A stretch of DNA of 64,000 bases from Bacillus sp. FJAT-18017 (GCF_001278805.1 NZ_CP012602.1:3631501-3695500), one strand, 5' to 3'. Shown: positions 17,470 through 26,626, numbered from the stretch's first letter. A program made the numbers and translations. Notes: generated by a model not told the origin, from the letters alone.

Positions 17470-18149
17470 GGCCGGATCACCTCGTCCCTGGCAATGCGGC
17501 CATCCTCGATTGCAATCACCCGGTCAGCCTGAAGCGCAATTCGCTCATCATGGGTAATCACAATCAGCGTCTGCTTGTATGTTTTGTTGAACATTTTCAG
17601 CAGCTCCATGATTTCCTCGCTGTTCTTGGAGTCGAGGTTGCCGGTCGGTTCATCTGCTAAAAGCAGCGCCGGATTGCTGATCAATGCCCGGCCGATTGAG
17701 ACCCGCTGCTGCTGGCCCCCGGAAAGCTGGTTCGGCAAATGGCCCATTCGGTTCTCCAAGCCAAGAATCGAGGAAATCTCCTGCAAATGCTTGCTATCAA
17801 TCTTCTGCTCATCAAGCAGCATTGGCAGAGTCATATTTTCTTCAACAGACAAAATCGGAATCAAATTATAAAACTGATAAATAAGCCCGATTTGGCGGCG
17901 CCTGAAAATCGCAAGCTGCGTTTCATCAAGCTTATAAATATCGGTGTTATCAATAAGCACCGTGCCATCAGTCGGACGGTCAACACCGCCAAGCATATGA
18001 AGCAGAGTCGATTTGCCCGAACCAGACGGGCCGACAATTGCGACAAACTCCCCCTTTTTCACCGAAAATGACACATCATCCAGTGCCCGGACCGCGGTTT
18101 CGCCCTTCCCATACACTTTAGACAGATTCTCTATCTTTAAAATCTCCAT
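17466..18149 (-). CDS. ABC transporter ATP-binding protein (MacB/LolD type)
   Basis: The 227-residue ATPase has Walker [10 protein letters not shown] (about 39-47), Q-loop YQFYNL, signature LSGGQQQR and Walker [14 protein letters not shown], the last characteristic of the LolD/MacB/BceA group. It partners the FtsX-type permease that follows. The promoter region lies within the 227-bp gap behind the histidine kinase gene and carries a three-fold direct repeat, so the transporter is probably switched by the neighbouring response regulator rather than only by read-through. Confidence 0.92.
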   Translation of the reverse strand: MEILKIENLSKVYGKGETAVRALDDVSFSVKKGEFVAIVGPSGSGKSTLLHMLGGVDRPTDGTVLIDNTDIYKLDETQLAIFRRRQIGLIYQFYNLIPILSVEENMTLPMLLDEQKIDSKHLQEISSILGLENRMGHLPNQLSGGQQQRVSIGRALISNPALLLADEPTGNLDSKNSEEIMELLKMFNKTYKQTLIVITHDERIALQADRVIAIEDGRIARDEVIRP

Positions 18150-18180
18150 ACGATAACCCCCACATGTTCTTAATGGCTTC

Positions 18181-18238
18181 AGTATATCTGCCTAAAATGA
18201 CTCTTCCGTGACTCCCACGTGACAGTTTAGTCACTTAA
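18181..18238 (-). promoter_or_regulatory. ABC-exporter promoter with OmpR-type direct repeats
   Basis: On the plus strand TGAC occurs at 18198, 18209 and 18220, an exact 11-bp period, then TCACTTAA at 18231, again 11 bp on. Read toward the gene, the last repeat lies 15 nt before a TATACT -10 box (18181-18186). The last two sites also form GTGAC-N6-GTCAC. The same arrangement occurs at 26500-26557. Direct repeats overlapping the -35 region fit activation by an OmpR-family regulator. Confidence 0.75.
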
Positions 18239-18376
18239 GAGCTTTTTTTGGAAAAATTGGTCGATACCATGCAGTCACCATATCAAGCTGAATACGCAAA
18301 GCTTTTTCACAAAAAGGCCGGCCCCGCCGCTGTCACTGGCAAAACCCGCCTAAATAGCTTTTTCACACTCCGGGCA

Positions 18377-19390
18377 CTACACTACCTGCTTATAAAACTT
18401 GACCGTGAATGTAGTTCCTTTCCGTTCTTCGCTTTTAACCTCGATGTCTCCGTTCTGGCTTTTTACAATTGAATATGCCATCGCAAGCCCAATCCCGACG
18501 CTGTCCTCTCCGGCATTTTCACCCTTGTAGAATCGCTTGAAAATGCAAGGCAGGTCCTTTTTCGAAATTCCCTTGCCATTATCTGAAATCGATATCGCTG
18601 TGTACAATGGGTTTTCGGAGTGCGAAATCGCTATAGTACCGCCTTCACCCGTATGCTCTACACAGTTTTTCAAAATATTGATCAATGCCTCGGTAGTCCA
18701 CTTCATATCTCCATGAAACGTTACGGTCTCGTCCCCATTGACACTCAGGGTTTGCTGCTTGATTTCAATTGGAATCAGCATTGGTTCAACAACCTTGTGC
18801 AGCAAATCTGCAACCTTAACTTGTTCTTTTTTAAACTGAGCAGTCCCAGCATCGATTTTTGACAGCTTCAACAACGAAGAAACTAGCCATTCAATCCTTT
18901 CAAGCTGGACCTGGATATTTCTTGTGAACTCTTCTCGTTTCGGTTCACTCAAATTCACATCGCTTAGTAAGTCCGCCATCATCATCATGGATGTCAACGG
19001 TGTTTTTAGCTGATGCGAGATATCAGAAATCGCGTCGGTGAGCTTCAGTCTATCTTGCTGCAAATGAGAGCCATGCTCCGCAAGCATAAATGTCACTTTA
19101 TAAATATCACTTTTTAAAACACTCAACTCTCCCTCACTGTTGTCGCGGACGTCAAGCTTATAATCCCCGCTTGAAATCTGACGCAAATAGCCGGAAAGCT
19201 TACTGATTTCCCTGTAGCGCCAAACAGTAAAAACAACACTGCCGCCAATCAGCAGTGCCGAAACAAGTAAAATAAGACTTGCAACTTGAATAGAAAACAG
19301 CGCCCAGCCAATTCCGGCCGCCAAAATCCCTAACAGGCAGCTCAAACCTAAAAACACGCTAAATTCCCGGTTGCGGAGCAAGCTAATCAC
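18377..19390 (-). CDS. Sensor histidine kinase, short-loop (intramembrane-type)
   Basis: About 337 residues. Two transmembrane helices lie close together near the N terminus with only a few residues between them, so there is almost no outside sensor domain, as in BceS/GraS-type kinases that sense through a transporter. A HAMP-like segment, the H-box ISDISHQLKTP, N-box and DNGKGIS/GIGLAM ATP-binding motifs follow. The start is a GTG at 19390 that overlaps the regulator stop codon, or a TTG at 19381, which has better spacing from AAGGTGGGTGA. An ATG further upstream would overlap the regulator by 71 bp and lacks support. Confidence 0.88.
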   Translation of the reverse strand: MISLLRNREFSVFLGLSCLLGILAAGIGWALFSIQVASLILLVSALLIGGSVVFTVWRYREISKLSGYLRQISSGDYKLDVRDNSEGELSVLKSDIYKVTFMLAEHGSHLQQDRLKLTDAISDISHQLKTPLTSMMMMADLLSDVNLSEPKREEFTRNIQVQLERIEWLVSSLLKLSKIDAGTAQFKKEQVKVADLLHKVVEPMLIPIEIKQQTLSVNGDETVTFHGDMKWTTEALINILKNCVEHTGEGGTIAISHSENPLYTAISISDNGKGISKKDLPCIFKRFYKGENAGEDSVGIGLAMAYSIVKSQNGDIEVKSEERKGTTFTVKFYKQVV

Positions 19391-20066
19391 CCACCTTATA
19401 CCCAAGGCCGCGCACAGTCTTGATAATGGTCGGGCTTTGCGGGTTGTCCTCAAGCTTTTCCCGCAACCTTTTTATGTACACAGTCAGCGTATTGTCATTA
19501 ACGAAATCGCCGGCAACATCCCAAATTCGTTCAAGCAGCTGCTCCCTGGTCAGGACCCGTCCGATATTATTGGCAAAAATAAGGAACAGCCTATATTCGA
19601 GGGCAGTGACCAGTACTTCCTGTCCATTTTTATAAACCTTTCCTTCCAGTGTGTTTACCTTTACATCACCGACTTCAATAATCGGCTTGGTCTGCATGTG
19701 TTTATGGTAGCGACGGAGTACCGACTTGATTCGTGACATAAGCTCCCTGACCCGGAACGGCTTTGTAATATAATCATCCGCGCCCATATCAAGCCCCATG
19801 ACAACATTTACTTCATCATCCAGGGCTGTCAGGAAAATAACGGGTTTATCACTCCGCTTCTTCACAAGACTGCACAGATCATAGCCGCTCCCATCCGGAA
19901 GCGACAAGTCGAACAAGCATAAATCAATTTCACCAAGACGTTCGGCTATCACTTTTGTGGCAGCCAAGACATTCTCGCAAAGAATTGTCTCGTATTCTTC
20001 CATCTGCAGCGAATACTCGAGCCCCGCCGCAATCGCCCGATCATCCTCAACCAATAAAATCTTCAA
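19383..20066 (-). CDS. OmpR-family response regulator
   Basis: About 227 residues: a receiver domain with the acidic pair in LLVEDD, phospho-acceptor Asp in LFDLSLPDG and Lys in TKPF, then a winged-helix DNA-binding domain with GRVLTREQLLERIW and TVYIKRLREKLE. The TTG at 20066 is favoured as start: it gives the usual family opening LKILLVEDD, and AGGGTGA lies five bases before it; the GTG at 20075 lies inside that site. It is cotranscribed with the kinase by overlap. Its likely targets are the direct-repeat promoters of the ABC exporter and of the glycosyltransferase operon. Confidence 0.92.
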   Translation of the reverse strand: MKILLVEDDRAIAAGLEYSLQMEEYETILCENVLAATKVIAERLGEIDLCLFDLSLPDGSGYDLCSLVKKRSDKPVIFLTALDDEVNVVMGLDMGADDYITKPFRVRELMSRIKSVLRRYHKHMQTKPIIEVGDVKVNTLEGKVYKNGQEVLVTALEYRLFLIFANNIGRVLTREQLLERIWDVAGDFVNDNTLTVYIKRLREKLEDNPQSPTIIKTVRGLGYKVGD

Positions 20067-20111
20067 CCCTATCACCCTACTCTAGCAATCTGTCTTCTTT
20101 CTACTATACCG

Positions 20112-20161
20112 CAAAGAAAGGGACGGTTCTACTTAGCCAAAGCCAAGCAGAGACCATCCCT
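20112..20161 (-). terminator. Terminator of the alpha/beta hydrolase gene
   Basis: An AGGGATGGTCTCT/AGAACCGTCCCT stem with mismatches and a 17-base loop; TTTCTTTG follows on the minus strand. Confidence 0.5.
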
Positions 20162-20191
20162 AATTGCGCCCAAAAGCGGGACGCTGCAATT

Positions 20192-21025
20192 TTATAGCTT
20201 GCTAACCTTCTCTTTTAAAAATTCCTCGACAATAGCGTTAAATTTTTCGCTATGCTCCCAGAACATCAAGTGCCCGCCCAGCACCTTAACGTCCGTTTTT
20301 GGGGTTAGCTTTTGAAGATAGGCTGTGGCGGTTTCCGCCCAATGCTCTGCGACAATAGCCAGAGTAGGCACCGCTTCGCTGGATTGCTTTGCTTCTTCCC
20401 GGTAATCGGAAAACATCCCGCTTGTAAATAAATTGGCCGCGATATAGTATGGCGTTTTCATTGACTGTTCAACAATCCAGGTTAGCTCCTCTTCTTTCAG
20501 CTCCCTTTGGACCATGACACCAGTTGTGTAACCGGTAATGAACTCCCTTTGCCCCTGCGGATTCCTCAGGTACGCATTGTAGGCAGCAGCAATATCATTC
20601 AGAGAACCCTCGACCCAATCACCTTCGTGGACACTCAAAGATTTTGGGGACATATCGACGAACACAAGTGACTTCACATTTTCGGTTCCAAACTGCTTCA
20701 CATATTCCCAGATAGTGAGAGCACCGAATGACCAGCCAATAAGTGTCGCGTTTTTAACATCGAGGGCCTCAAGCACCTTGGCCAAATCTGTCCCATGCGT
20801 GACATAGTCATTTCCGTGAAGAGACATGGAAGAGCGACCATGGCTTCGTGGATCCAGGATAATTGTCCGATTGGTTTTTGAGAAATGTTCAAGCTGCTCG
20901 GAAAACACCTCGGTTGTAAACGTAAATCCCGGGATAAACACAATCGGTTCCCCGCTTCCATTATCCTGGACAAACAATTCAACACCAGGTTCTACTTCAA
21001 TATACTTGCCATATCGAGAAGTCAT
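20192..21025 (-). CDS. Alpha/beta-fold hydrolase
   Basis: The 277-residue protein has the alpha/beta hydrolase order: oxyanion-region HGRSSMS strand, nucleophile elbow GWSFGA (Ser near 103), the acid after strand 7 and catalytic His in GGHLMFWEH near the C terminus. It has no signal peptide. The ATG at 21025 is chosen; upstream frame extension uses TTG without support. Relatives include chloroperoxidase-like and lactonase-like esterases; the substrate cannot be inferred. It stands alone between the two-component system and sstT. Confidence 0.85.
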   Translation of the reverse strand: MTSRYGKYIEVEPGVELFVQDNGSGEPIVFIPGFTFTTEVFSEQLEHFSKTNRTIILDPRSHGRSSMSLHGNDYVTHGTDLAKVLEALDVKNATLIGWSFGALTIWEYVKQFGTENVKSLVFVDMSPKSLSVHEGDWVEGSLNDIAAAYNAYLRNPQGQREFITGYTTGVMVQRELKEEELTWIVEQSMKTPYYIAANLFTSGMFSDYREEAKQSSEAVPTLAIVAEHWAETATAYLQKLTPKTDVKVLGGHLMFWEHSEKFNAIVEEFLKEKVSKL

Positions 21026-21199
21026 TTCTCCTATCCCTCCACCCAATTATCTTTTCTCACTATGGATATTTCTATAAAGGTTCAGTTAATACCTTCCACT
21101 GGAAAAAACAAACCCTTTGAAAAAAAGTAATATAGTAGTAGTATTTTAAAAGACCGTTTTTAAGCAGACTCATATATTAACCGCCCTTACTGTCCTTAC

Positions 21200-21255
21200 T
21201 GTCCACCTAGTGCGGACAAAACTAGGCTTTTGTCCACAACAAGGGTCAGACCCCT
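21200..21255. repeat. REP-like element, copy 4 (variant)
   Basis: GTCCACCTAGTGCGGACAAA, TTGTCCACAA and the variant palindrome AGGGTCAGACCCCT; the central TCTGA reads TCAGA here. Confidence 0.7.
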
Positions 21256-21282
21256 GTAAGTTATTACCTATGATGAATATCA

Positions 21283-21311
21283 TTGTAATCTATCGAAATT
21301 TTCAATATAAT
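21283..21311 (+). promoter_or_regulatory. SigA-type promoter of sstT
   Basis: TTGTAA (21283-21288), 17-bp spacer, TATAAT (21306-21311). The resulting leader of about 90 nt contains small hairpins GCCG/CGGC and GGTG/CACC ahead of the ribosome site; it matches no riboswitch I know. Confidence 0.7.
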
Positions 21312-21406
21312 GAATAAAAATTATTGTCGCCGTAAATCGGCAAGGTTCTACAGCTAGAAAACAGAAAAACACTGCGGTGTATTGCACCAGCAATCAGGAG
21401 GAAGGT

Positions 21407-22645
21407 ATGAGAAATCTAGTCAAGAAGTGGAATGACATTAGTCTCGTCAAGCAAATCATTATTGGTCTTGCCGTTGGTATTCTTCTCGCCATAACAATAC
21501 CAAAAGCCGCCCAGCCAGTAGCGCTGTTCGGTACCCTATTTGTCGGTGCGTTAAAAGCTGTTGCACCGATACTTGTGCTTTTCCTGGTCATGGGAGCCAT
21601 TGCCCAGCATAAGAGCGGCAAGAAAACAAATATGAAATCCATTATTGTCCTGTACGCTTTGGGAACATTTTTGGCTGGCCTTATCGCGGTAGTCGTAAGC
21701 TTCATCTTCCCTGTTAGCATCACACTCGTTACCGGCTCCCAGGAGTTGCAGGCACCCGGCGGCGTTGCGGAAGTCCTTAAGTCTTTGCTGCTGAATGTAG
21801 TGGATAACCCGGTTAATGCACTTATCAAAGCAAATTACATCGGCATTCTCGCCTGGGCTATCGTCCTTGGCTTCGCTTTAAAAAACGCAAAAGATACAAC
21901 CAAATCATTGATTTCCAACTTTTCAGATGCCATTTCAAAAGTGGTAACCTGGGTCATTAAGTTTGCTCCGCTTGGCATTATGGGTCTTGTTTTTGAATCT
22001 ATAACAACAAACGGTCTGAAATCGCTTCTCAGCTATGGTCAATTGATCACGATTCTCCTTGGCTGCATGTTTTTTGTGGCATTGGTCGTCAACCCGATCA
22101 TCGTGTTCGCAGCAACCCGCCAGAATCCGTATCCGCTCGTTCTACAATGCTTGAGAGAAAGCGGCATTACTGCCTTCTTTACACGAAGCTCGGCAGCAAA
22201 CATTCCGGTAAACCTTAAGCTTTGTGAAAAACTGGGCTTGAACAAAGATACGTATTCCGTGTCGATTCCACTGGGCGCCACCATCAACATGGCTGGTGCA
22301 GCGGTAACAATTTCAGTTTTGACCCTTGCAGCGGTCCATACATTAGATATCCCGGTCGATATTCCGACAGCAGTCCTGCTGAGCGTCTTGTCGGCTGTCT
22401 GTGCCGCAGGAGCATCCGGAGTTGCCGGCGGATCGCTGCTCTTAATTCCGCTAGCCTGCAGCCTGTTCGGTATTCCTAACGAAATAGCCATGCAGGTCGT
22501 TGGCGTCGGTTTTATCATCGGTGTGATTCAGGATTCTGTAGAAACAGCCCTCAATTCATCGACTGACGTCCTCTTCACGGCTGCCGCAGAGCACAGGGAG
22601 CGCAGGCTCGAAGGCACGCACCTAAAAGTAAAAAAAGCAATATAG
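21407..22645 (+). CDS. sstT: Serine/threonine:Na+ symporter SstT
   Basis: The 412-residue protein belongs to the dicarboxylate/amino acid:cation symporter family and carries the SstT-type core [24 protein letters not shown] and [13 protein letters not shown], forming the two re-entrant loops and the sodium site. It imports serine and threonine with Na+. The ATG at 21407 is chosen because CAGGAGG lies six bases before it; a GTG 30 bp upstream is in frame but has no such site. Length equals the E. coli protein (414). It is transcribed alone, with its own promoter and terminator. Confidence 0.92.
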   Translation: MRNLVKKWNDISLVKQIIIGLAVGILLAITIPKAAQPVALFGTLFVGALKAVAPILVLFLVMGAIAQHKSGKKTNMKSIIVLYALGTFLAGLIAVVVSFIFPVSITLVTGSQELQAPGGVAEVLKSLLLNVVDNPVNALIKANYIGILAWAIVLGFALKNAKDTTKSLISNFSDAISKVVTWVIKFAPLGIMGLVFESITTNGLKSLLSYGQLITILLGCMFFVALVVNPIIVFAATRQNPYPLVLQCLRESGITAFFTRSSAANIPVNLKLCEKLGLNKDTYSVSIPLGATINMAGAAVTISVLTLAAVHTLDIPVDIPTAVLLSVLSAVCAAGASGVAGGSLLLIPLACSLFGIPNEIAMQVVGVGFIIGVIQDSVETALNSSTDVLFTAAAEHRERRLEGTHLKVKKAI

Positions 22646-22655
22646 AATTCTAAGG

Positions 22656-22686
22656 GCCCTCAATCATCACGATTGAGGGCTTTTTT
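22656..22686 (+). terminator. Terminator of sstT
   Basis: GCCCTCAATC pairs perfectly with GATTGAGGGC across a 5-base loop, followed by six T. Confidence 0.92.
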
Positions 22687-22822
22687 CACTCAACTTAACA
22701 CCTTTAAAAAAAGCCTCAGATTTCCTTCCAACTAAAATAAAACTCCCCTACAACAACTTCATGCTAACCTTACTATTACTTTTTTATGACAAAGGCTTAT
22801 TTTACGAAAAGAAGGGAAAGAG

Positions 22823-22960
22823 ATGGACGAACGAGGGTTTAAGTTAAACCTTGCAAACGTAACCAGATTAAATCCCGGCCAACTCAATGAGAAATTAATA
22901 GACCTTGACCTTGCATTAAAGTACATCAACCCTCATAACATTTATTTCAAGGAACGTTAA
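22823..22960 (+). CDS. Small protein of unknown function, 45 residues
   Basis: An ATG with GAAGGGAAAGAG before it opens a 46-codon frame ending in TAA. The product has the sequence features of a short, mixed-charge, soluble peptide rich in Asn and Leu (LNLANVTRLNPGQL). It lies 42 bp before the FbpA-like gene on the same strand, and no terminator separates them, so they may be one transcript. I do not recognise the family. Confidence 0.5.
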   Translation: MDERGFKLNLANVTRLNPGQLNEKLIDLDLALKYINPHNIYFKER

Positions 22961-23002
22961 GCTTCCTCTCATCCTCTGGCTAGTTTAGAAAAAAGAAAGG
23001 GT

Positions 23003-23161
23003 GTGGCAGGAGTGTCCATTCTTAGAGAAAAGGTTGAAGCCAAACGCAACCACTATTTTAAGCTTTTGAAGAAATCAGGACTGATTCAACATGGAACAGA
23101 AAACGAGTACACACTTACAGAAGTACTCGAAGTATATAAAAAGTGGAAAGGCCGCCGCTAA
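23003..23161 (+). CDS. FbpA-like small basic protein
   Basis: 52 residues if the GTG at 23003 is used (AGAAAGG just upstream), 49 if the GTG at 23012. The pattern LREKVEAKRNHYFKLLKKSG followed by YTLTEVLEVYKKW matches my memory of Fur-regulated basic protein A: L-R-x-A-V-E-x-K-K, then a YELTLSELE-like segment. Those proteins are thought to act with the FsrA small RNA in the iron-sparing response. No Fur box is seen directly upstream, which weakens the regulatory part of the call. Confidence 0.6.
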   Translation: MAGVSILREKVEAKRNHYFKLLKKSGLIQHGTENEYTLTEVLEVYKKWKGRR

Positions 23162-23211
23162 TTGCTGAAAACCAGTTATTCAAAAACTGTTCTCCGTCTT
23201 CCCATCCCCAA

Positions 23212-23249
23212 AATAAAAAGCTCGTAGACCATATTCGCCTACCGAGCTT
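23212..23249 (-). terminator. Terminator of the gtrA operon
   Basis: AAGCTCGGTAG/CTACGAGCTT stem with an 11-base loop, then TTTTATTTT on the minus strand, 11 bp after the GtrA stop. Confidence 0.8.
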
Positions 23250-23259
23250 AATTACCTGT

Positions 23260-23664
23260 TCACGCATATCGCCTTTCCCGAAAAACAACAATTCTCTGCA
23301 ACAGATAATTCAATACTGTATATAATCCGGTACTGAATAATACCTTTCCATTTGTGACAACAATTTCTGAAAAATAATCCCCAGCAACCCATTCAATTAC
23401 CATGCTGCCCAGCTGATATGAAACAACATAGCAGAACAAAATGACACAAACAAACCGGACCACACTCCATAAACCAGCTTCTTTGCTCCTGAATGTAAAA
23501 TTCCGGTTCAAAACAAAGCTGACTCCCGCCCCAACCGTATTCCCAATGAACGTCGAAACCCAGTAGGATAATCCGGCTCCGTGCAAAAGCAGGAACATAA
23601 TCGATAACCCGACCAGTGTATTGATCACTCCAACGACTAAGAAACGAATAAACTCGAATTTCAT
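23260..23664 (-). CDS. GtrA-family membrane protein
   Basis: 134 residues with four helices and the GtrA opening FIRFLVVGVINTLVGL; NRNFTFRS after helix 2 is the usual family motif. GtrA proteins are thought to help flip or present polyprenyl-phosphate-linked sugars made by the GtrB-type glycosyltransferase. The ATG overlaps the stop of the glycosyltransferase gene (ATGA), so the two are coupled. Probable role: moving the lipid-linked sugar across the membrane for decoration of a wall polymer. Confidence 0.88.
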   Translation of the reverse strand: MKFEFIRFLVVGVINTLVGLSIMFLLLHGAGLSYWVSTFIGNTVGAGVSFVLNRNFTFRSKEAGLWSVVRFVCVILFCYVVSYQLGSMVIEWVAGDYFSEIVVTNGKVLFSTGLYTVLNYLLQRIVVFRERRYA

Positions 23665-24656
23665 CGCCGGCCCATAGTCATCAATTTTTTCGCTGGAAGT
23701 TCCCTGTCTGAAAATGTATCAATTTCAACGGCATATTTCGGCCTGCCTTTAACCTCGTGATAAATTTTACCGATATACTCTCCGATGATACCAATCCCCA
23801 GAAGCTGCAGGCCTCCGACAAACCAAATTGACAAAATCAGCGATGCCCAGCCAGATTCAGTATTTCCCATCCATTCCTGGACTAGCGCATAGCCCCCCGC
23901 AACCGAACTGAGAATAACTGAAAGGAAACCGAGCAGCGTCACGAGCCGTATTGGCGCAATACTAAACGACGTAATCCCTTCCATTGCGAAGGCGAGCATT
24001 TTTTTCAACGGATACTTGGATTCCCCAGCAAAGCGCTCCTTCCTGTCATAATAGACAACAGTCGATTTAAATCCGACCAACGGTACCAGCCCGCGCAAAA
24101 ACACATTTGCTTCCTTGTATTTGAAAAGCTCATCGAGTGCCCGCCTGCTCATCAATCGGAAGTCGGCGTGATTCGGAACAAGCTTGATGCCGATTTTCTC
24201 CATAAACCGGTAGAAGCCCAGGGCAGTCGTCCTTTTGAAAAATGTATCCGTATCACGTTTATCTCTGACTCCATATACGATGTCATAGCCTTCGCGGAAC
24301 CTCTCAACAAATTTCCTGATTACATTCACATCGTCCTGAAGGTCCGCATCGATAGAAACAACACAGTCAGATAACTTATTGGCTGTCTCCAGCCCGGCAA
24401 TCAAAGCCTTCTGGTGGCCGACATTTCTGGCCAGCTTTAACCCAGTCACACAATGGTTGCTTCTGCTTTCTTCTTCAATCAATTCCCAAGTCCGGTCCCG
24501 GCTGCCGTCATCAACGAACATCACTTTGCTGTCCGCCGAAATCAGTGAATCCTTAATCATTCCTCTTAAAACCCCAGTCAGTTGGGATGTCGTTTCCTTT
24601 AAAACTTCTTCCTCGTTATAGCATGGCACAACGATTGTTAAAATTGGCTTATTCAC
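23661..24656 (-). CDS. GtrB/DPM1-type family 2 glycosyltransferase (YkoT-like)
   Basis: 331 residues: a GT-A catalytic domain with VVPCYNEEEV, FVDDGSRD and the metal-binding SIDADLQDDV, followed by two C-terminal helices (about 230-300). This arrangement transfers a sugar from a nucleotide donor to undecaprenyl phosphate on the cytoplasmic face. The GTG at 24656 is preferred: AAGGAG lies before it and the protein then begins VNKPILTIVVPCYNE as in relatives. It overlaps the end of the upstream gene by 8 bp. It resembles B. subtilis YkoT. Confidence 0.88.
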   Translation of the reverse strand: MNKPILTIVVPCYNEEEVLKETTSQLTGVLRGMIKDSLISADSKVMFVDDGSRDRTWELIEEESRSNHCVTGLKLARNVGHQKALIAGLETANKLSDCVVSIDADLQDDVNVIRKFVERFREGYDIVYGVRDKRDTDTFFKRTTALGFYRFMEKIGIKLVPNHADFRLMSRRALDELFKYKEANVFLRGLVPLVGFKSTVVYYDRKERFAGESKYPLKKMLAFAMEGITSFSIAPIRLVTLLGFLSVILSSVAGGYALVQEWMGNTESGWASLILSIWFVGGLQLLGIGIIGEYIGKIYHEVKGRPKYAVEIDTFSDRELPAKKLMTMGRR

Positions 24657-26355
24657 CAGGAACCACTCCTTCAGATACGTGATAAAGATAAATCCTCCAT
24701 GCCGATGCCTTGTTGTCGAATACTTTTTCAAGCTTCATACCGTTCTCTTCTGGATTCTTGACCGGGACTGCCGAGAAAATGTATTCCCCGCCCAATTCCT
24801 TAAATACTTTAGTATTCAATTCAAGATTCTCTATTTCTTTTTTTGATGTCTTTTTAAATTCATAGTGTTTCCCAAGCTCCGCGACAAAGATATAACACCT
24901 GCCGCCCCACGTATCGAAGTAATCCTCAATGGTAGCGTTTTTCTCAAGCTCCTTCGAAATAATTTCACGGAACCGGTGCTTGTATTCGAGCGAATAAAAA
25001 TTATTATACGTATCCAGCGTATAAAATCCGTTGTACTGGGCGATTGCAGGATGGATACCGATGCTTGCGACCCGGTATGATTCCTGCGATTTCCCAATAA
25101 AATCACGGATATCCTCAAACTGATCCACAGCATAAAACTGTTTGAATGAAGGCCTGTGTCCGTACTCGATCTCGCCATTATTGTAAAAAACAACGGCAAT
25201 CTGCAGAGCCAGCGCAACTCCTGCGGCTTTTTTCAATAGACCGCCCTTTTGCCACAAAATATACGCGCCTACCGCAAACATCATATAAATAATCAGCGGG
25301 CGGAGGAAATGAAACCGTGAAAAATTAAAGGTTTTCAACAACGATATCTCTTCCTTAATTGGATGCCAGCCTTTGTAAAACCAAAACGAGTACCAGATGG
25401 ACAAGACAATGTTAAGCACAAACAAATATATAAACCGTTTTTCGTTTACACCATGAGTTCTTCTTGCTGCTATCCATATCAGCACCAGGAACGACAGCGG
25501 TACAATTACGTAAGTATGAAGCGTCAGTACATGGTTGTGGCCAAAGAAATAATTTTTCCCAATTAACATGATTGTTTGCCATAGCGTGTTATCTGTATAA
25601 TCAAATTCATTCCGGCTTGTCGGTTCTTCCGGAAGCACCAATGAAAGAACAAGCCGGTATTCAACGAGCAAATACATGAATGTCATAAACGCAATGCTTG
25701 CAAAAAAGGTCCAGTTCCAGCTTTTCTTAAACACCACATCCCTTAGCCACAACAACCCCATCGCAGCCAGGAAAAAGAAAAACCCGAGCACAAAGCTGGA
25801 ATACAGTGGAAGCAAGAAAAGCGTCAGCCACTCCTTCCAGGAATGCCTGCCATCCCTAATATTGAGGAAAGCCCATAATGCAAGCGGCATACCAAGTGTA
25901 CTCAACATCCCCGACGGCCAGAACGGAGTCAGCGCGAAAGCAAGTGAAACCCAAACACTGATTGGAAATGCATTCCTATCCTTTATAAAATGCCTGCTTA
26001 GCAGTAAATACATCCCAATAAATGCTGCTATTCGTGTTATCGCCTGGCTAAGGGCATATGCTAGCATCGACGGAAACAGGTGATGCAGCCATTGAATACC
26101 ACTAAACTCAGTCCCATATGTATTCCGCGGCAAGCCATTGATGATTTGTGGAATCACCGCATCAGTTGCGCCGAACAGCTCCCCGCTTTCGCGTAATACC
26201 TTATACCAGCTAATATTTGAATCGAGGTTGTCATGAATCCGCATATGCGCGTCCTCACCGAGCACAAACAGCGGCGACAAATACAATGCCAGCAATATCC
26301 CGGCAACCCATAAATGAACCTTTTCTTTTTTTAAAATTGCCCCCAGTATCATCAT
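24649..26355 (-). CDS. Large polytopic membrane protein (DUF6044/YkoS-like)
   Basis: About 568 residues with a dozen hydrophobic helices in the first 400 and a soluble C-terminal part of about 170. The layout resembles YfhO/GT-C-type enzymes that use lipid-linked sugars and, from gene order before a YkoT-like glycosyltransferase, B. subtilis YkoS (DUF6044). Such a protein could transfer the GtrB-made sugar to a wall polymer outside the cell. The start is uncertain: ATG at 26355 has a poor ribosome site, and the in-frame TTG at 26394 has GGGG close by. First gene of a three-gene operon with overlapping neighbours. Confidence 0.7.
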   Translation of the reverse strand: MMILGAILKKEKVHLWVAGILLALYLSPLFVLGEDAHMRIHDNLDSNISWYKVLRESGELFGATDAVIPQIINGLPRNTYGTEFSGIQWLHHLFPSMLAYALSQAITRIAAFIGMYLLLSRHFIKDRNAFPISVWVSLAFALTPFWPSGMLSTLGMPLALWAFLNIRDGRHSWKEWLTLFLLPLYSSFVLGFFFFLAAMGLLWLRDVVFKKSWNWTFFASIAFMTFMYLLVEYRLVLSLVLPEEPTSRNEFDYTDNTLWQTIMLIGKNYFFGHNHVLTLHTYVIVPLSFLVLIWIAARRTHGVNEKRFIYLFVLNIVLSIWYSFWFYKGWHPIKEEISLLKTFNFSRFHFLRPLIIYMMFAVGAYILWQKGGLLKKAAGVALALQIAVVFYNNGEIEYGHRPSFKQFYAVDQFEDIRDFIGKSQESYRVASIGIHPAIAQYNGFYTLDTYNNFYSLEYKHRFREIISKELEKNATIEDYFDTWGGRCYIFVAELGKHYEFKKTSKKEIENLELNTKVFKELGGEYIFSAVPVKNPEENGMKLEKVFDNKASAWRIYLYHVSEGVVPGE

Positions 26356-26499
26356 GTAAAAATCACACAATCTTTCTTCATTTGAAATCCCCAACCCCTG
26401 TTCTTTCTCTTTGTATAACCATCCTATCTAGTAATAATGAATTTTCCTCTAGCAAAAACCTTAAGAAATTATGAAGATTTCCAAATTCTTCTTTCCCAT

Positions 26500-26557
26500 A
26501 TTATACCTTTATTAAGTGACTTTCAAGTGACTATAGAGTGACAGTTTATTCACTTAA
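26500..26557 (-). promoter_or_regulatory. Promoter of the GtrB/GtrA operon with the same OmpR-type direct repeats
   Basis: TGAC occurs at 26517, 26528 and 26539 (exact 11-bp period), then TCACTTAA at 26550, 11 bp on. Read toward the gene, the last repeat is 15 nt before TATAAT (26500-26505). Spacing, order and the sequence TGACAGTTTA-T/G-TCACTTAA are the same as at 18181-18238. Confidence 0.75.
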
Positions 26558-26626
26558 CATTAGAGAATGAGAACAAATTGTGCCTTGTGTTGGCTTGCCA
26601 AAACACTTCAAGCAAATAAGCTCCAT

